64,000 nt of DNA, from NCBI GenBank assembly GCA_040901465.1, contig JBBDYN010000026.1, positions 1 to 64,000 of the forward strand. The letters are read 5' to 3'. This document shows, piece by piece, positions 1 to 7,300 of this stretch (positions are counted from its first letter, which is position 1; the number at the start of each line of letters is the position of its first letter). The position numbers and the translations under genes were made by a program. A model generated the notes under the pieces. That model searched no databases and was not told where the DNA came from. It worked only from the letters and a program-made list of their open reading frames with translations. This DNA comes from JAUSIF01 sp040901465 (GTDB lineage: Bacteria > Pseudomonadota > Alphaproteobacteria > Rhizobiales > Xanthobacteraceae).

Positions 1-107
1 CGAAACAGATCATGAACGCTTGTAGCTGTTCTGGTTGTGTTCCGCAACCGGATTCAGCGGAATTATCCCCTCTAGACATGTATCCCTGTTTGTGCTCTAA
101 TCCGGGC

Positions 108-1001
108 ATGAAACAGAAACCCCTGTCGATTGCAGACTTTAACGAGCGCTTCCCCACGGATGACGCTTGTTTGGCCCACCTGATGCGCCTCCGCTACGGG
201 GAGCGCCTGACTTGCTTCAAGTGCCTGTGCGATTCGCGCTACTACCGGGTTAAGACCCGCCGCGCCTACGAGTGCGAGCACTGCGGCTATCAGGTCTACC
301 CGACCGCCGGCACGCCGTTCGAACAGACGCGCACAAGCCTGCGCGATTGGTTCTATGTGATGTTCCTGTTCTGCGCTTCCCGTAACGGCGTGGCCGCCAA
401 GGAAGTCGAACGCCAGCTCGGCGTCACCTACAAGACCGCATGGCGCATGTGCCGCCTCATTCGCATCTACATGGGCGCGGTGGACGGCGACGCGCCGCTC
501 GGCGGGCCGACTTCGGACAGAGGCGTCGTCGAGATCGACAAGGCGTTCATCGGCGGCAAGGACAAACAGGGTGCCGACGACAAGAAGGTCGTGCTCGGCA
601 TGGCGGAACGCGGCGGCGAGATCGTGACCCGCGTCATCCCCGACAAGACGACGCAGCACATCAAGCCGGTCGTGACCAAGTTCGTTCGCGAAGGCAGCTT
701 TGTCGCGACCGACACCGCGCTCGCGTTCAAGTTCCTGCGCGACTACGGCTACGTGCACGGCACCGTCGATCACTCAAAGAAAGAGTACGTCCGCGGCGAC
801 GTGCACACGAATACGATCGAAGCGTTCTGGGCCAACTTCAAGCGTGGCGTTGCCGGGACTTACGTCCACGTTTCTTCGAAGCACTTGCAGGCTTACCTGC
901 GTGAATTTGAGTACCGGCATAACCTGCGCCGTCAGCCTGCGCTGATGTTCGAGCTGCTGGTTTCCGCTTTTTCGCGGGTTCGCCTCGCGACATCGCGCTA
1001 A
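108..1001 (+). CDS. IS1595-family (ISXO2-like) transposase
   Basis: Catalyses transposition of an insertion sequence. From the ATG at 108 the protein has 297 residues. The N-terminus holds a zinc ribbon (Cys36, Cys39, Cys56, Cys59), followed by a helical region and an RNase H-like catalytic domain with Asp144 (in VEIDKAF), Asp202 (in ATDTA) and the HTNTIE block at 233-238, which is the arrangement of the ISXO2-like IS1595 group. An upstream ATG at 12 is in frame, but its extra 32 residues do not look like part of the family. The reading frame is intact. The window starts only 107 bases upstream and no terminal inverted repeat could be identified on either side, so the limits of the element are unknown. 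It may be mobile or stranded. Confidence 0.85.
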   Translation: MKQKPLSIADFNERFPTDDACLAHLMRLRYGERLTCFKCLCDSRYYRVKTRRAYECEHCGYQVYPTAGTPFEQTRTSLRDWFYVMFLFCASRNGVAAKEVERQLGVTYKTAWRMCRLIRIYMGAVDGDAPLGGPTSDRGVVEIDKAFIGGKDKQGADDKKVVLGMAERGGEIVTRVIPDKTTQHIKPVVTKFVREGSFVATDTALAFKFLRDYGYVHGTVDHSKKEYVRGDVHTNTIEAFWANFKRGVAGTYVHVSSKHLQAYLREFEYRHNLRRQPALMFELLVSAFSRVRLATSR

Positions 1002-1045
1002 GGAGACGGTCAAAGCGCTGCATAGTCTTGTCGGCCACATCCACC

Positions 1046-1672
1046 TCAATTCATCTTTTTATTCCAAAAGCGCACTCGCCGTTTTCTTTTCATGGTGGCT
1101 TTCGGTTTGTCCCATGCCTCGTTCTCGATCAGGTCTTTCAGATTATTGCGAAACTTATTTAGCGTGTTGACCCAACTATCATGTTTCTTATTCACCGCCG
1201 CCGAATGATGCATCGGAAGAACATTGCTGGTGTCTTGGAAACGACTTACCGCAGCTACGCTCATGTTTTCTTTGATCCAGGTACTAACCTCCTTCAGCCA
1301 CGCTTGGGCACTCGCAATTCGCCCATCCAGTCCTGATTCATCTTTTAGGTCAAAACGAACGAGCGGATCAGACTTGACGTAAAATTCTTGTAGCTTGGCT
1401 GGGATTGCCGGGTCTCGCGTAATTTGCCGTTCGGCCTCGTAATAAGTGTACAAGGCCGCGCCTAGCACAATTGCGCCGATCACAATTGGCGTGACCGCAT
1501 CTAGATATGGGGTGTATGGGGCAAGCGCCTCAGGCCAACCCGCTGGTAGCCGTGGGGCTACGATCTGGGAATAGAAATCGGTCACGTCCAGCAACCACCA
1601 GACGATGCCGGTCCAAGACCGTCTCGCGACGCGACCGATAAACCGACATGAAGACCAGAAGAATGGCGGCAT
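1046..1672 (-). CDS. Hypothetical membrane-anchored protein
   Basis: I do not recognise this protein of 208 residues. One clear hydrophobic helix lies at about residues 59-78, with a weaker hydrophobic stretch near 22-30. The rest is a hydrophilic, charged C-terminal region, helical in character and ending in a run of Lys and Arg, probably cytoplasmic. The ATG at 1672 is chosen because the longer open frame runs antiparallel into moeA and loses any protein-like composition there. The coding stretch is visibly AT-richer than the genes around it and sits beside a transposase, which suggests acquired DNA. The Shine-Dalgarno sequence is weak. Translation seems likely from composition and the membrane helix; function is unknown. 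Confidence 0.55.
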   Translation of the reverse strand: MPPFFWSSCRFIGRVARRSWTGIVWWLLDVTDFYSQIVAPRLPAGWPEALAPYTPYLDAVTPIVIGAIVLGAALYTYYEAERQITRDPAIPAKLQEFYVKSDPLVRFDLKDESGLDGRIASAQAWLKEVSTWIKENMSVAAVSRFQDTSNVLPMHHSAAVNKKHDSWVNTLNKFRNNLKDLIENEAWDKPKATMKRKRRVRFWNKKMN

Positions 1673-1796
1673 CCGAGAGTCACTATCACACCCTCCGATT
1701 GCCGTACATGTCGGAAGGGGATAAGTGCGGGATTCAGCGGAAGCCAGCCACACGTCGATTCGGCCTACCGGGAGGTTAAGACGGCGCGAGAAGGGG

Positions 1797-3017
1797 TTAG
1801 TCGGCGAAACGGAGCACTTCACAAGGGCTCCCCGTCCTGGCCGCGGGGGCGTTGGGGGCGCGGATGAGGAGGCCGTCGGAGCCGACCAACAACGCTTGCA
1901 GGGAGCTGTCCTGGCGGTCTTGGGGGGTGGCGACGAGACGGCCATCGGCGCCGCGGGCGATGCGCGCGCGCAAATAATCCTGCCGGTGATCGTTCGCGGG
2001 GAGATCGACGCCGAGGATCGCGGGCTCCGTGACCGGGGCGACGTCGGCGCGGCCTTGCAGCTTGCGCAGCAGCGGTACGAGAAACAGGACCGCACAGACG
2101 TAAGACGATACCGGATTTCCCGGCAGGCCGAGCACGCGCAGATTGCCGGCGAGGCCGAGGAGCAACGGCCGACCCGGGCGCAGCGCCACGCGATGAAAGG
2201 CGAGGGTGATCCCCTCGGCTTTGAGCGCGGGCGCGATCAGGTCGTGGTCGCCCACCGAAGCGCCGCCGAGGGTGATCAACACGTCGACGTTGTCGCGCGC
2301 GAGATGGATCGCGGCGATCGTCGCGTCGAGCTTGTCCGGCACGATGCCGAGATCGGAGACGAGCGCGTTCTCCTGGCGCAGGAGTGCTGCGAGCGCGATC
2401 GGGTTCGAGGCAATGATGCGGTTCGGGTCGCCGCCCGCGCCGGGCGGCACAAGCTCGTCGCCGGTGGCGATGATCGCGACGCGCGGCCGGCGCGCGACTT
2501 TGATGCGGGCGTGATCCATGGCGGCGGCGAGGCCGAGATCGCGCGACGTGAGCCGGCGGCCGGCCTCCAGCATCACCTTGCCTTGGACGAAATCGAGGCC
2601 GCGCTTGCGCACGAACTTTCCGGCCGGTGCGGCGGGCAGGGATACGTCATCGCCTTCGGCGTTCGCGTCCTCTTGCGGCACCACGGCATCGGCGCCCACA
2701 GGCATGATCGCGCCGGTGAAGATGCGAACCGCTTCTCCCGCCTTGACAGTCCCGGAAAATGGGCGGCCGGCGGCGGATTGGCCGATGATTTTCAGCTTTG
2801 GCTGTGCGCCGGAAAGATCCGCGGCGCGCGCAGCGTAGCCGTCCATCGCCGAAACGTCGGCCGGGGGCTGGGTGCGAAGGGAGGCGAGCGGTGCCGCGAG
2901 CACGCGGCCGTGCGCCTCGCCGATCGGGATTTCCTCGGCCGGCAGCGTTGCGACGCCGTCGAGGACGCGGGCGAGTGCATCCTCGACGGGGAGCAGGGCC
3001 TCGGATGGCGCGCTCAC
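1797..3017 (-). CDS. moeA: Molybdopterin molybdenumtransferase MoeA
   Basis: Inserts molybdate into adenylylated molybdopterin in the last step of molybdenum cofactor synthesis, in the cytoplasm. The 406-residue length is normal for MoeA. The N-terminal region has the family pattern SAMDGYA near residues 57-63. The central MoCF-binding-like domain contains IIATGDEL and TLGGASVGDHD, and LRPGRP and LGLPGNPVSS follow. It is the last gene of the minus-strand run trpG-trpD-trpC-moaC-moeA, 37 bases after moaC, so the two cofactor genes are probably co-transcribed with trp genes. In related genomes I recall lexA following moeA; here an orphan membrane gene and a transposase occupy that place. Confidence 0.95.
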   Translation of the reverse strand: MSAPSEALLPVEDALARVLDGVATLPAEEIPIGEAHGRVLAAPLASLRTQPPADVSAMDGYAARAADLSGAQPKLKIIGQSAAGRPFSGTVKAGEAVRIFTGAIMPVGADAVVPQEDANAEGDDVSLPAAPAGKFVRKRGLDFVQGKVMLEAGRRLTSRDLGLAAAMDHARIKVARRPRVAIIATGDELVPPGAGGDPNRIIASNPIALAALLRQENALVSDLGIVPDKLDATIAAIHLARDNVDVLITLGGASVGDHDLIAPALKAEGITLAFHRVALRPGRPLLLGLAGNLRVLGLPGNPVSSYVCAVLFLVPLLRKLQGRADVAPVTEPAILGVDLPANDHRQDYLRARIARGADGRLVATPQDRQDSSLQALLVGSDGLLIRAPNAPAARTGSPCEVLRFAD

Positions 3018-3054
3018 GGCCGGAAACCTGTCATCCCGGGCGCGAGGTGACGCA

Positions 3055-3537
3055 TCAATTCTCCACGCGCCAGTCGCCGGACTTGCCGCCGGATTTTTCC
3101 AGCAGGCGAATGCCCTCGATGCGCATGCCGCGCTCGACCGCCTTCACCATGTCGTAGATGGTGAGGCAGGCGACGCTGACCGCCGTCAGTGCCTCCATCT
3201 CGACGCCGGTCGGGCCGTTGACCTTGACGGTCGCGCGCACGTGGAGGCCGGGCAGATCGGAATCGACGCCGATCTCGACTTCCGTCTTCGTGATCGCAAG
3301 CGGATGGCAGAGCGGGATCAATTCGGCGGTCTTCTTCGCCGCCATGATGCCGGCGATGCGCGCGGCGCCCAACACGTCTCCCTTCTTGGCTTCGCCGGAG
3401 AGCACGAGATCGAGCGTCTCGCGCGTCATCCGCACCTTGCCCTCGGCCACGGCCACGCGCTCGGTCGCCGGCTTCTCCGACACGTCGACCATGCGCGCCT
3501 CGCCGCTCTTGCCGAGATGGGTGAGGGATTTTGCCAT
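3055..3537 (-). CDS. moaC: Cyclic pyranopterin monophosphate synthase MoaC
   Basis: Converts the GTP-derived 3',8-cyclo product of MoaA into cyclic pyranopterin monophosphate, an early step of molybdenum cofactor synthesis. The 160 residues are full length. Family motifs are visible: MVDVSEK near residue 16, GKVRMT, AAKKTAELIPLCHPL with the conserved His, and the acidic GVEMEALTAVSVA block near the C-terminus. A purine-rich Shine-Dalgarno sequence (AAGAGGA) precedes the ATG. Only 26 bases separate it from trpC, and that gap is largely filled by a perfect palindrome which also overlaps the trpC stop codon. Confidence 0.96.
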   Translation of the reverse strand: MAKSLTHLGKSGEARMVDVSEKPATERVAVAEGKVRMTRETLDLVLSGEAKKGDVLGAARIAGIMAAKKTAELIPLCHPLAITKTEVEIGVDSDLPGLHVRATVKVNGPTGVEMEALTAVSVACLTIYDMVKAVERGMRIEGIRLLEKSGGKSGDWRVEN

Positions 3538-3556
3538 GACGGTCCTCTTACCTTAT

Positions 3557-3576
3557 CCCTCCCCTAAAGGGGAGGG
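3557..3576. repeat. Palindromic repeat across the trpC stop codon
   Basis: A perfect inverted repeat, CCCTCCCC, loop of four bases, GGGGAGGG. The trpC stop codon (3564-3566) lies at the edge of the loop, so the final Pro-Pro-Leu of TrpC is read from one arm. The core matches the CCCTCCCC/GGGGAGGG hairpin inside pdhC at 28674-28696, so it is probably a short member of the same repeat family. In the mRNA it forms a strong hairpin between trpC and moaC. It has no T-tract, so it is not a classical terminator but could stabilise or attenuate the message. Confidence 0.75.
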
Positions 3577-4388
3577 AGAAGAGTCTTTGCGCGCGCGGAC
3601 GCGCGCGCGAGCAACGCGCGCGTTGCCGCGGCGACGTCGGCCTGACGCATCAGGCTCTCACCCACGAGGAACGTCTGCACGCCGACTTTGGCGAGACGCG
3701 CGAGGTCGGCGGGCGTGAAGATGCCGCTCTCGGCGACGATCACGCGATCCTTCGGCACGCGCGGCGCGAGGCGCTCGGTGGTGGCGAGCGTGGTTTCAAA
3801 CGTGCGCAGGTCGCGATTATTGATGCCGATGAGATCCGCTTCCAGCTTGAGCGCGCGATCGAGCTCGGCGTCGTCGTGGACCTCGACGAGCGCATCCGTG
3901 TTCCATTGCCGCGCCGACGCGAGCAGGTCGCGCGCGGCTGCGTCGTCGACGGCGGCCATGATGATGAGGATGCAATCGGTGCCGAGCGCGCGGCTCTCGG
4001 CGACCTGATAGGGATCGTATAAAAAATCCTTGCGCAGCGTGGGGAGCGCGGTCGCGGCGCGCGCGGCCTTGAGGTGTTCGGGCGAACCCTGGAACGACGG
4101 CGTGTCGGTAAGCACGGAGAGACACGCGGCGCCGCCGGCCTCGTAGGCGCGGGCGAGCGCAGGCGGATCGAAGGCGGCGCGGATCAAGCCTTTGGAAGGG
4201 CTAGCTTTTTTAATCTCGGCGATGAGCGCGTAGTCGCCGCGCGCGAGCTTCGCCTGGATCGCGGCGAGAAATCCGCGCGGCGGGGAAGCGGCCTTGGCCT
4301 CCGCGTCAACAACGGACACGGGACGCGCACGCTTCGCCGCCGCGATTTCCTCGCGCTTGTAGGTGCCGATGCGCTCGAGCACGTCCAT
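3564..4388 (-). CDS. trpC: Indole-3-glycerol phosphate synthase TrpC
   Basis: Closes the ring of carboxyphenylamino-deoxyribulose phosphate to indole-3-glycerol phosphate in tryptophan synthesis. It is a monofunctional 274-residue TIM barrel, not fused to TrpF. Motifs: IAEIKKASPSKG with the catalytic Lys near residues 57-68, LRKDFL, the Glu in DALVEVHDD, GINNRDLRTF, and ESGI followed by FLVGESLM. The last residues (Leu-Leu-Pro-Pro-Leu) and the stop codon are encoded by a palindromic repeat, so the C-terminus looks replaced by repeat sequence. It lies 90 bases after trpD; that gap holds another palindromic element. Confidence 0.96.
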   Translation of the reverse strand: MDVLERIGTYKREEIAAAKRARPVSVVDAEAKAASPPRGFLAAIQAKLARGDYALIAEIKKASPSKGLIRAAFDPPALARAYEAGGAACLSVLTDTPSFQGSPEHLKAARAATALPTLRKDFLYDPYQVAESRALGTDCILIIMAAVDDAAARDLLASARQWNTDALVEVHDDAELDRALKLEADLIGINNRDLRTFETTLATTERLAPRVPKDRVIVAESGIFTPADLARLAKVGVQTFLVGESLMRQADVAAATRALLARASARAKTLLPPL

Positions 4389-4407
4389 GGACTAGCTTTT
4401 CCGTTTG

Positions 4408-4478
4408 AACACGATCTTATCCGAAAACCGGCCTCCACCTCGGGTCAAGCCCGAGGGCAAGCTTTTCGGGATCGCGCT
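4408..4478. repeat. Nested palindromic repeat between trpD and trpC
   Basis: The outer element has arms GATCTTATCCGAAAA (4413-4427) and TTTTCGGGATC (4463-4473), imperfect inverted repeats around an AACCGG core. Within it, at 4438-4456, is an independent perfect hairpin, CCTCGGG, loop TCAAG, CCCGAGG. The outer type resembles an intergenic repeat I recall from Bradyrhizobium relatives, and the inner one resembles a different REP-like hairpin, so one element seems to have inserted into another. It fills almost the whole trpD-trpC gap and touches the trpD stop codon (4479-4481). It would be transcribed within the operon. Confidence 0.65.
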
Positions 4479-5492
4479 CTACTTGTTGGAGACCTCGACG
4501 AGCCGGTCAAGCCGCTTTTTCGCTTCGCCGGAATCGATGGATTTCTGCGCGAGCTTCAAGCCGTCCGCGAGCGCCTTCACCTTGCCGGCGACCATCAAGG
4601 CCGCGGCCGCGTTGAGGAGCGCCACGTCGCGGAACGGCCCCAGTTTGCCCGCGAGCACCTCGCGTAGCGCCTTGGCGTTGGCTTCGGCGTCGCCGCCCTT
4701 GAGGTCGGCGGCGGTCGAGCGCTTGATTCCGACTTCTTCCGGCGTGATCTCGAAGGTGCGCACCTTGCCGTCGGCGAGCTCGGCCACATAGGTCGGGCCG
4801 GATGTCGTGATCTCGTCGAGGCCGTCGGAGCCGTGCACGACGAAGGCGCGCTCCATGCCGAGCGCGCCCAGGACCTGCGCGAGCGGCTCGATCCATGGAC
4901 GCGCGAAGACGCCGACCATCTGCCGCTTGACGCTCGCAGGATTCGACAGCGGCCCGAGCAGATTGAAGATCGTGCGCGTGCCGAGCTCGACGCGCGTCGG
5001 GCCGACGTTCTTCATCGCGGGATGATGCGCGGGCGCGAACATGAAGCCGATGCCGGCTTCCCTGATGCAGCGGGAAATCTGCTCGGGTGCGAGTTCGATC
5101 TGGACGCCGAGCGCGCCGAGCACGTCGGCCGCGCCGGAGCGCGAGGAGAGGGCGCGGTTGCCGTGCTTCGCCACGGGCACGCCCGCGCCCGCCACGATGA
5201 AGGCGGCGCAGGTGGAAATATTATAGGAGCCGGCCGCGTCGCCGCCGGTGCCGACCACGTCGATCGCGTCAGGCGGCGCTTCGACCCGGAGCATCTTGCT
5301 GCGCATCGTCGAGACCGCGCCGGTGATCTCGTCCACGGTTTCGCCGCGCAACCTGAGCGCCATGAGCAATCCGCCCATCTGCGACGGCGTCGCCTCGCCC
5401 GACATCATCTTGTCGAAGGCGTGCGTCGCCTCGTCGCGCGTGAGCGTGGCGCCGGTCGCGACCTTGCTGATCAACGCCCTGAAGCGGTCCAT
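4479..5492 (-). CDS. trpD: Anthranilate phosphoribosyltransferase TrpD
   Basis: Transfers phosphoribose from PRPP to anthranilate, the second step of tryptophan synthesis. 337 residues, full length and monofunctional. The PRPP-binding glycine loop GTGGDAAGSYNIST is seen near residues 82-95, followed by KHGNRALSSRSGAADVLGALG, the Arg-rich FMFAPAHHPAMKNVGPTRVELGTRTIFNLLGPL segment region and the acidic HGSDGLDE motif that binds the second magnesium. It starts 4 bases after the trpG stop, which indicates translational coupling of the two. Confidence 0.97.
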   Translation of the reverse strand: MDRFRALISKVATGATLTRDEATHAFDKMMSGEATPSQMGGLLMALRLRGETVDEITGAVSTMRSKMLRVEAPPDAIDVVGTGGDAAGSYNISTCAAFIVAGAGVPVAKHGNRALSSRSGAADVLGALGVQIELAPEQISRCIREAGIGFMFAPAHHPAMKNVGPTRVELGTRTIFNLLGPLSNPASVKRQMVGVFARPWIEPLAQVLGALGMERAFVVHGSDGLDEITTSGPTYVAELADGKVRTFEITPEEVGIKRSTAADLKGGDAEANAKALREVLAGKLGPFRDVALLNAAAALMVAGKVKALADGLKLAQKSIDSGEAKKRLDRLVEVSNK

Positions 5493-5496
5493 GCGA

Positions 5497-6096
5497 TCAC
5501 GCGTGCCGTGCCGCGTTCCACTGCGCGGCGAGGTCGAGGAAATTCTTCAGGATGGTCTGGCCCTGCTCGGAGGCGATGCTTTCCGGGTGGAATTGCACGC
5601 CGTGCACGGGCAGCTTCTTGTGCGAGAGGCCCATGACAATGCCGTCGTCGGTCTCGGCGGTGACGGTGAGATCGGCCGGCACGCTGTCGCGCGCGACCAC
5701 GAGCGAATGGTAGCGCGTCGCCTCGAACGGGCCGTTGATGCCGCGCATGACGCCTTCGCCGCGGTGGCGGATGTTCGAGAGCTTGCCGTGCACGGGCTTC
5801 GGTCCGCGCACGACCTTGCCGCCATAGACCTGGCCGATCGTCTGGTTACCAAGGCAGACGCCGAACACGGGCGTGGTCGGGCCGAGCCGGCGAACCACTT
5901 CGAGCGAGATGCCGGATTGGTCGGGCGTGCCCGGGCCGGGCGAAATCACGATCGCATTGGGCTTCTTCGCCGCGATCTCGTCGACCGTGATCGCGTCGTT
6001 GCGATGCACTTCGACCTCGGCCCCGAGCACGCCCAAGGCGTGCACCAGGTTCCAGGTGAAGCTGTCGTAGTTATCGACGAGGGTGACTTTCGGCAT
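5497..6096 (-). CDS. trpG: Anthranilate synthase component II (glutamine amidotransferase) TrpG
   Basis: Supplies ammonia from glutamine to TrpE for anthranilate synthesis. The ATG at 6096 gives a 199-residue class I amidotransferase beginning MPKVTLVDNYDSF, the usual family start; the open frame extends 20 codons further upstream but without homology. The nucleophile is Cys81 in GVCLGNQ, and the His-Glu pair lies in FHPESIAS near residue 170. The upstream neighbour on the same strand is a MazF-like gene whose stop codon is only 5 bases before this start, so trpG is probably co-transcribed with the toxin-antitoxin pair and separated by it from trpE. Confidence 0.96.
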   Translation of the reverse strand: MPKVTLVDNYDSFTWNLVHALGVLGAEVEVHRNDAITVDEIAAKKPNAIVISPGPGTPDQSGISLEVVRRLGPTTPVFGVCLGNQTIGQVYGGKVVRGPKPVHGKLSNIRHRGEGVMRGINGPFEATRYHSLVVARDSVPADLTVTAETDDGIVMGLSHKKLPVHGVQFHPESIASEQGQTILKNFLDLAAQWNAARHA

Positions 6097-6101
6097 GTTT
6101 T

Positions 6102-6458
6102 TCAAGCACGCGCTGGGCGACCGCCGCCAAGGTCGAGAAAAATCGCGAGAGCCCAATCAAGACGCGACAATTCGCCGGGCGTCAACCGACCAAAGGCCCG
6201 TCCGATTTGCGAACGTGGAACGGTGAGCATCTTGTCGATCATGATCCATGACTCGCGATCAAGATAGTTGGTCTTGTCCGGCACAAGAGCGATCCTGAGG
6301 TCGGTCGGCTCGACACGTTCCGTCGTGATGAGGCAAAGCGTGACCGAGTTGATGGGAAAGGCATCCGATTGGACGATCACGGCGGGCCGAGGCTTATCTG
6401 CATACGGCGCTCGCGCTGCGACCGTGACCAGATCGCCGCGCTTCACCGATCCGACCAA
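6102..6458 (-). CDS. MazF/PemK-family toxin (endoribonuclease)
   Basis: Predicted mRNA-cleaving toxin of a type II toxin-antitoxin pair. 118 residues. It shows the MazF beta-barrel landmarks: KRGDLVTVA near the N-terminus, then the RPAVIVQSD motif with the conserved Arg-Pro, a Thr-rich strand (LCLITTE), and a C-terminal strand with IDKMLTVPRSQIG. It overlaps the upstream antitoxin gene by 16 bases, the usual coupling in such modules. Its stop lies 5 bases before trpG, which is odd for a TA pair and places it inside the tryptophan operon. The extreme C-terminus (GGGRPARA) is short and may not be structured. Confidence 0.85.
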   Translation of the reverse strand: MVGSVKRGDLVTVAARAPYADKPRPAVIVQSDAFPINSVTLCLITTERVEPTDLRIALVPDKTNYLDRESWIMIDKMLTVPRSQIGRAFGRLTPGELSRLDWALAIFLDLGGGRPARA

Positions 6459-6691
6459 TCAACGGCCGCTTCGATAAAGTCCAACGCCTCCTGCTCGCCC
6501 TTCGAAGCATTGATCAATCGGGATTGCCGTAGCGCCTCCCGGCGAAATTCCGGCGAGCTCTGGTCGGGTAGCCACATCTGCACGAGCCGCAATCCTTCGC
6601 GGCGCTTGCGCGCGCGATAAGCGCGCACCTTGTCGCGCGAGGACTTCGGTGGCGACTTGATCTTTGACTTGCGCTTGGCGGTGCGCGGCAT
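6443..6691 (-). CDS. MazE-like antitoxin (DUF3018 type)
   Basis: 82-residue partner of the MazF-like toxin. The N-terminal third is very basic (Lys/Arg-rich), followed by KVRAYRARKRREGLRLVQMWLPD, a pattern I associate with the DUF3018 antitoxin-MazE-like family, in which the N-terminal part should bind DNA and the C-terminal helices neutralise the toxin. The C-terminus (EALDFIEAAVDWSDR) overlaps the toxin start by 16 bases. Autoregulation by the pair at a promoter upstream of 6691 is expected from the family; no operator dyad was convincing by eye. Confidence 0.8.
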   Translation of the reverse strand: MPRTAKRKSKIKSPPKSSRDKVRAYRARKRREGLRLVQMWLPDQSSPEFRREALRQSRLINASKGEQEALDFIEAAVDWSDR

Positions 6692-6825
6692 GGCGGGCTC
6701 CCGTCGGTTACATGTAACCTAAAGCAGACACCAGCGGAAGGCAACCAACTAGGGCATAGGGGCGGTGGCACTGCGTTGGCAAAAGGCACGGCCTCTTCGG
6801 CGGTGCGAGAGGGCACGACGCTGAT

Positions 6826-7233
6826 CTAAAGCCAAGTGCCGCTTATGGCCATCCCGGACAGAAGCGACATCGCGAGCAAAAAATACAGGTTGATCGAGAA
6901 ATAGATAATGGCAAAGGCGCGCCCGCCCTTCAGATAGACGATTGTCGCCGCGCCGAGTGCGAGAAACGCCCAGAGAAGTCCCCATACCGGGTAGATGGCC
7001 CAGTCAGGGTTCGGGACGAGTGGCCTCTTCTGCCAATCCAGCCAGAAGTAGCCACCCCAAAGGCCAACGAAAATCCACAGGAACGGAAGCACTGGCAACA
7101 CCCAGAAGCGCGAGCGAACTTCCGGATTGGTGCGGAACAGTGCGTAGACAAGAGCGCCAACAAAAAAAGAAACGACACCCAGAAAAATACTGCGCCCAAG
7201 CCGCCTACGATCGAGCTTTGCAAGAGAAACCAT
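6826..7233 (-). CDS. Small four-helix membrane protein of unknown function
   Basis: 135 residues with about four hydrophobic helices: residues 14-32 (FLGVVSFFVGALVYALF), 44-62 (VLPVLPFLWIFVGLWGGYF), 80-98 and 104-125. I do not recognise the family. The ATG at 7233 is chosen because the open frame upstream runs antiparallel through trpE and is not hydrophobic. Another frame over the same bases is shorter and Ser/Arg-rich, as shadows are. It sits between trpE (67 bases upstream on the same strand) and the MazEF-like pair, so it belongs to the accessory insert separating trpE from trpG. Confidence 0.6.
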   Translation of the reverse strand: MVSLAKLDRRRLGRSIFLGVVSFFVGALVYALFRTNPEVRSRFWVLPVLPFLWIFVGLWGGYFWLDWQKRPLVPNPDWAIYPVWGLLWAFLALGAATIVYLKGGRAFAIIYFSINLYFLLAMSLLSGMAISGTWL

Positions 7234-7300
7234 ACAAATCCCCGCAACGTTCGCGTGACTTCGGTCATGCGCTCCTCGGCGGGCGATCAGTGGCCATAAT

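Noticed and set aside
6930..7268. Alternative minus-strand frame over the small membrane protein
   Set aside because: The chosen frame (6826-7233) has four clean hydrophobic helices, while this one is Ser/Arg-rich after the first 40 residues.
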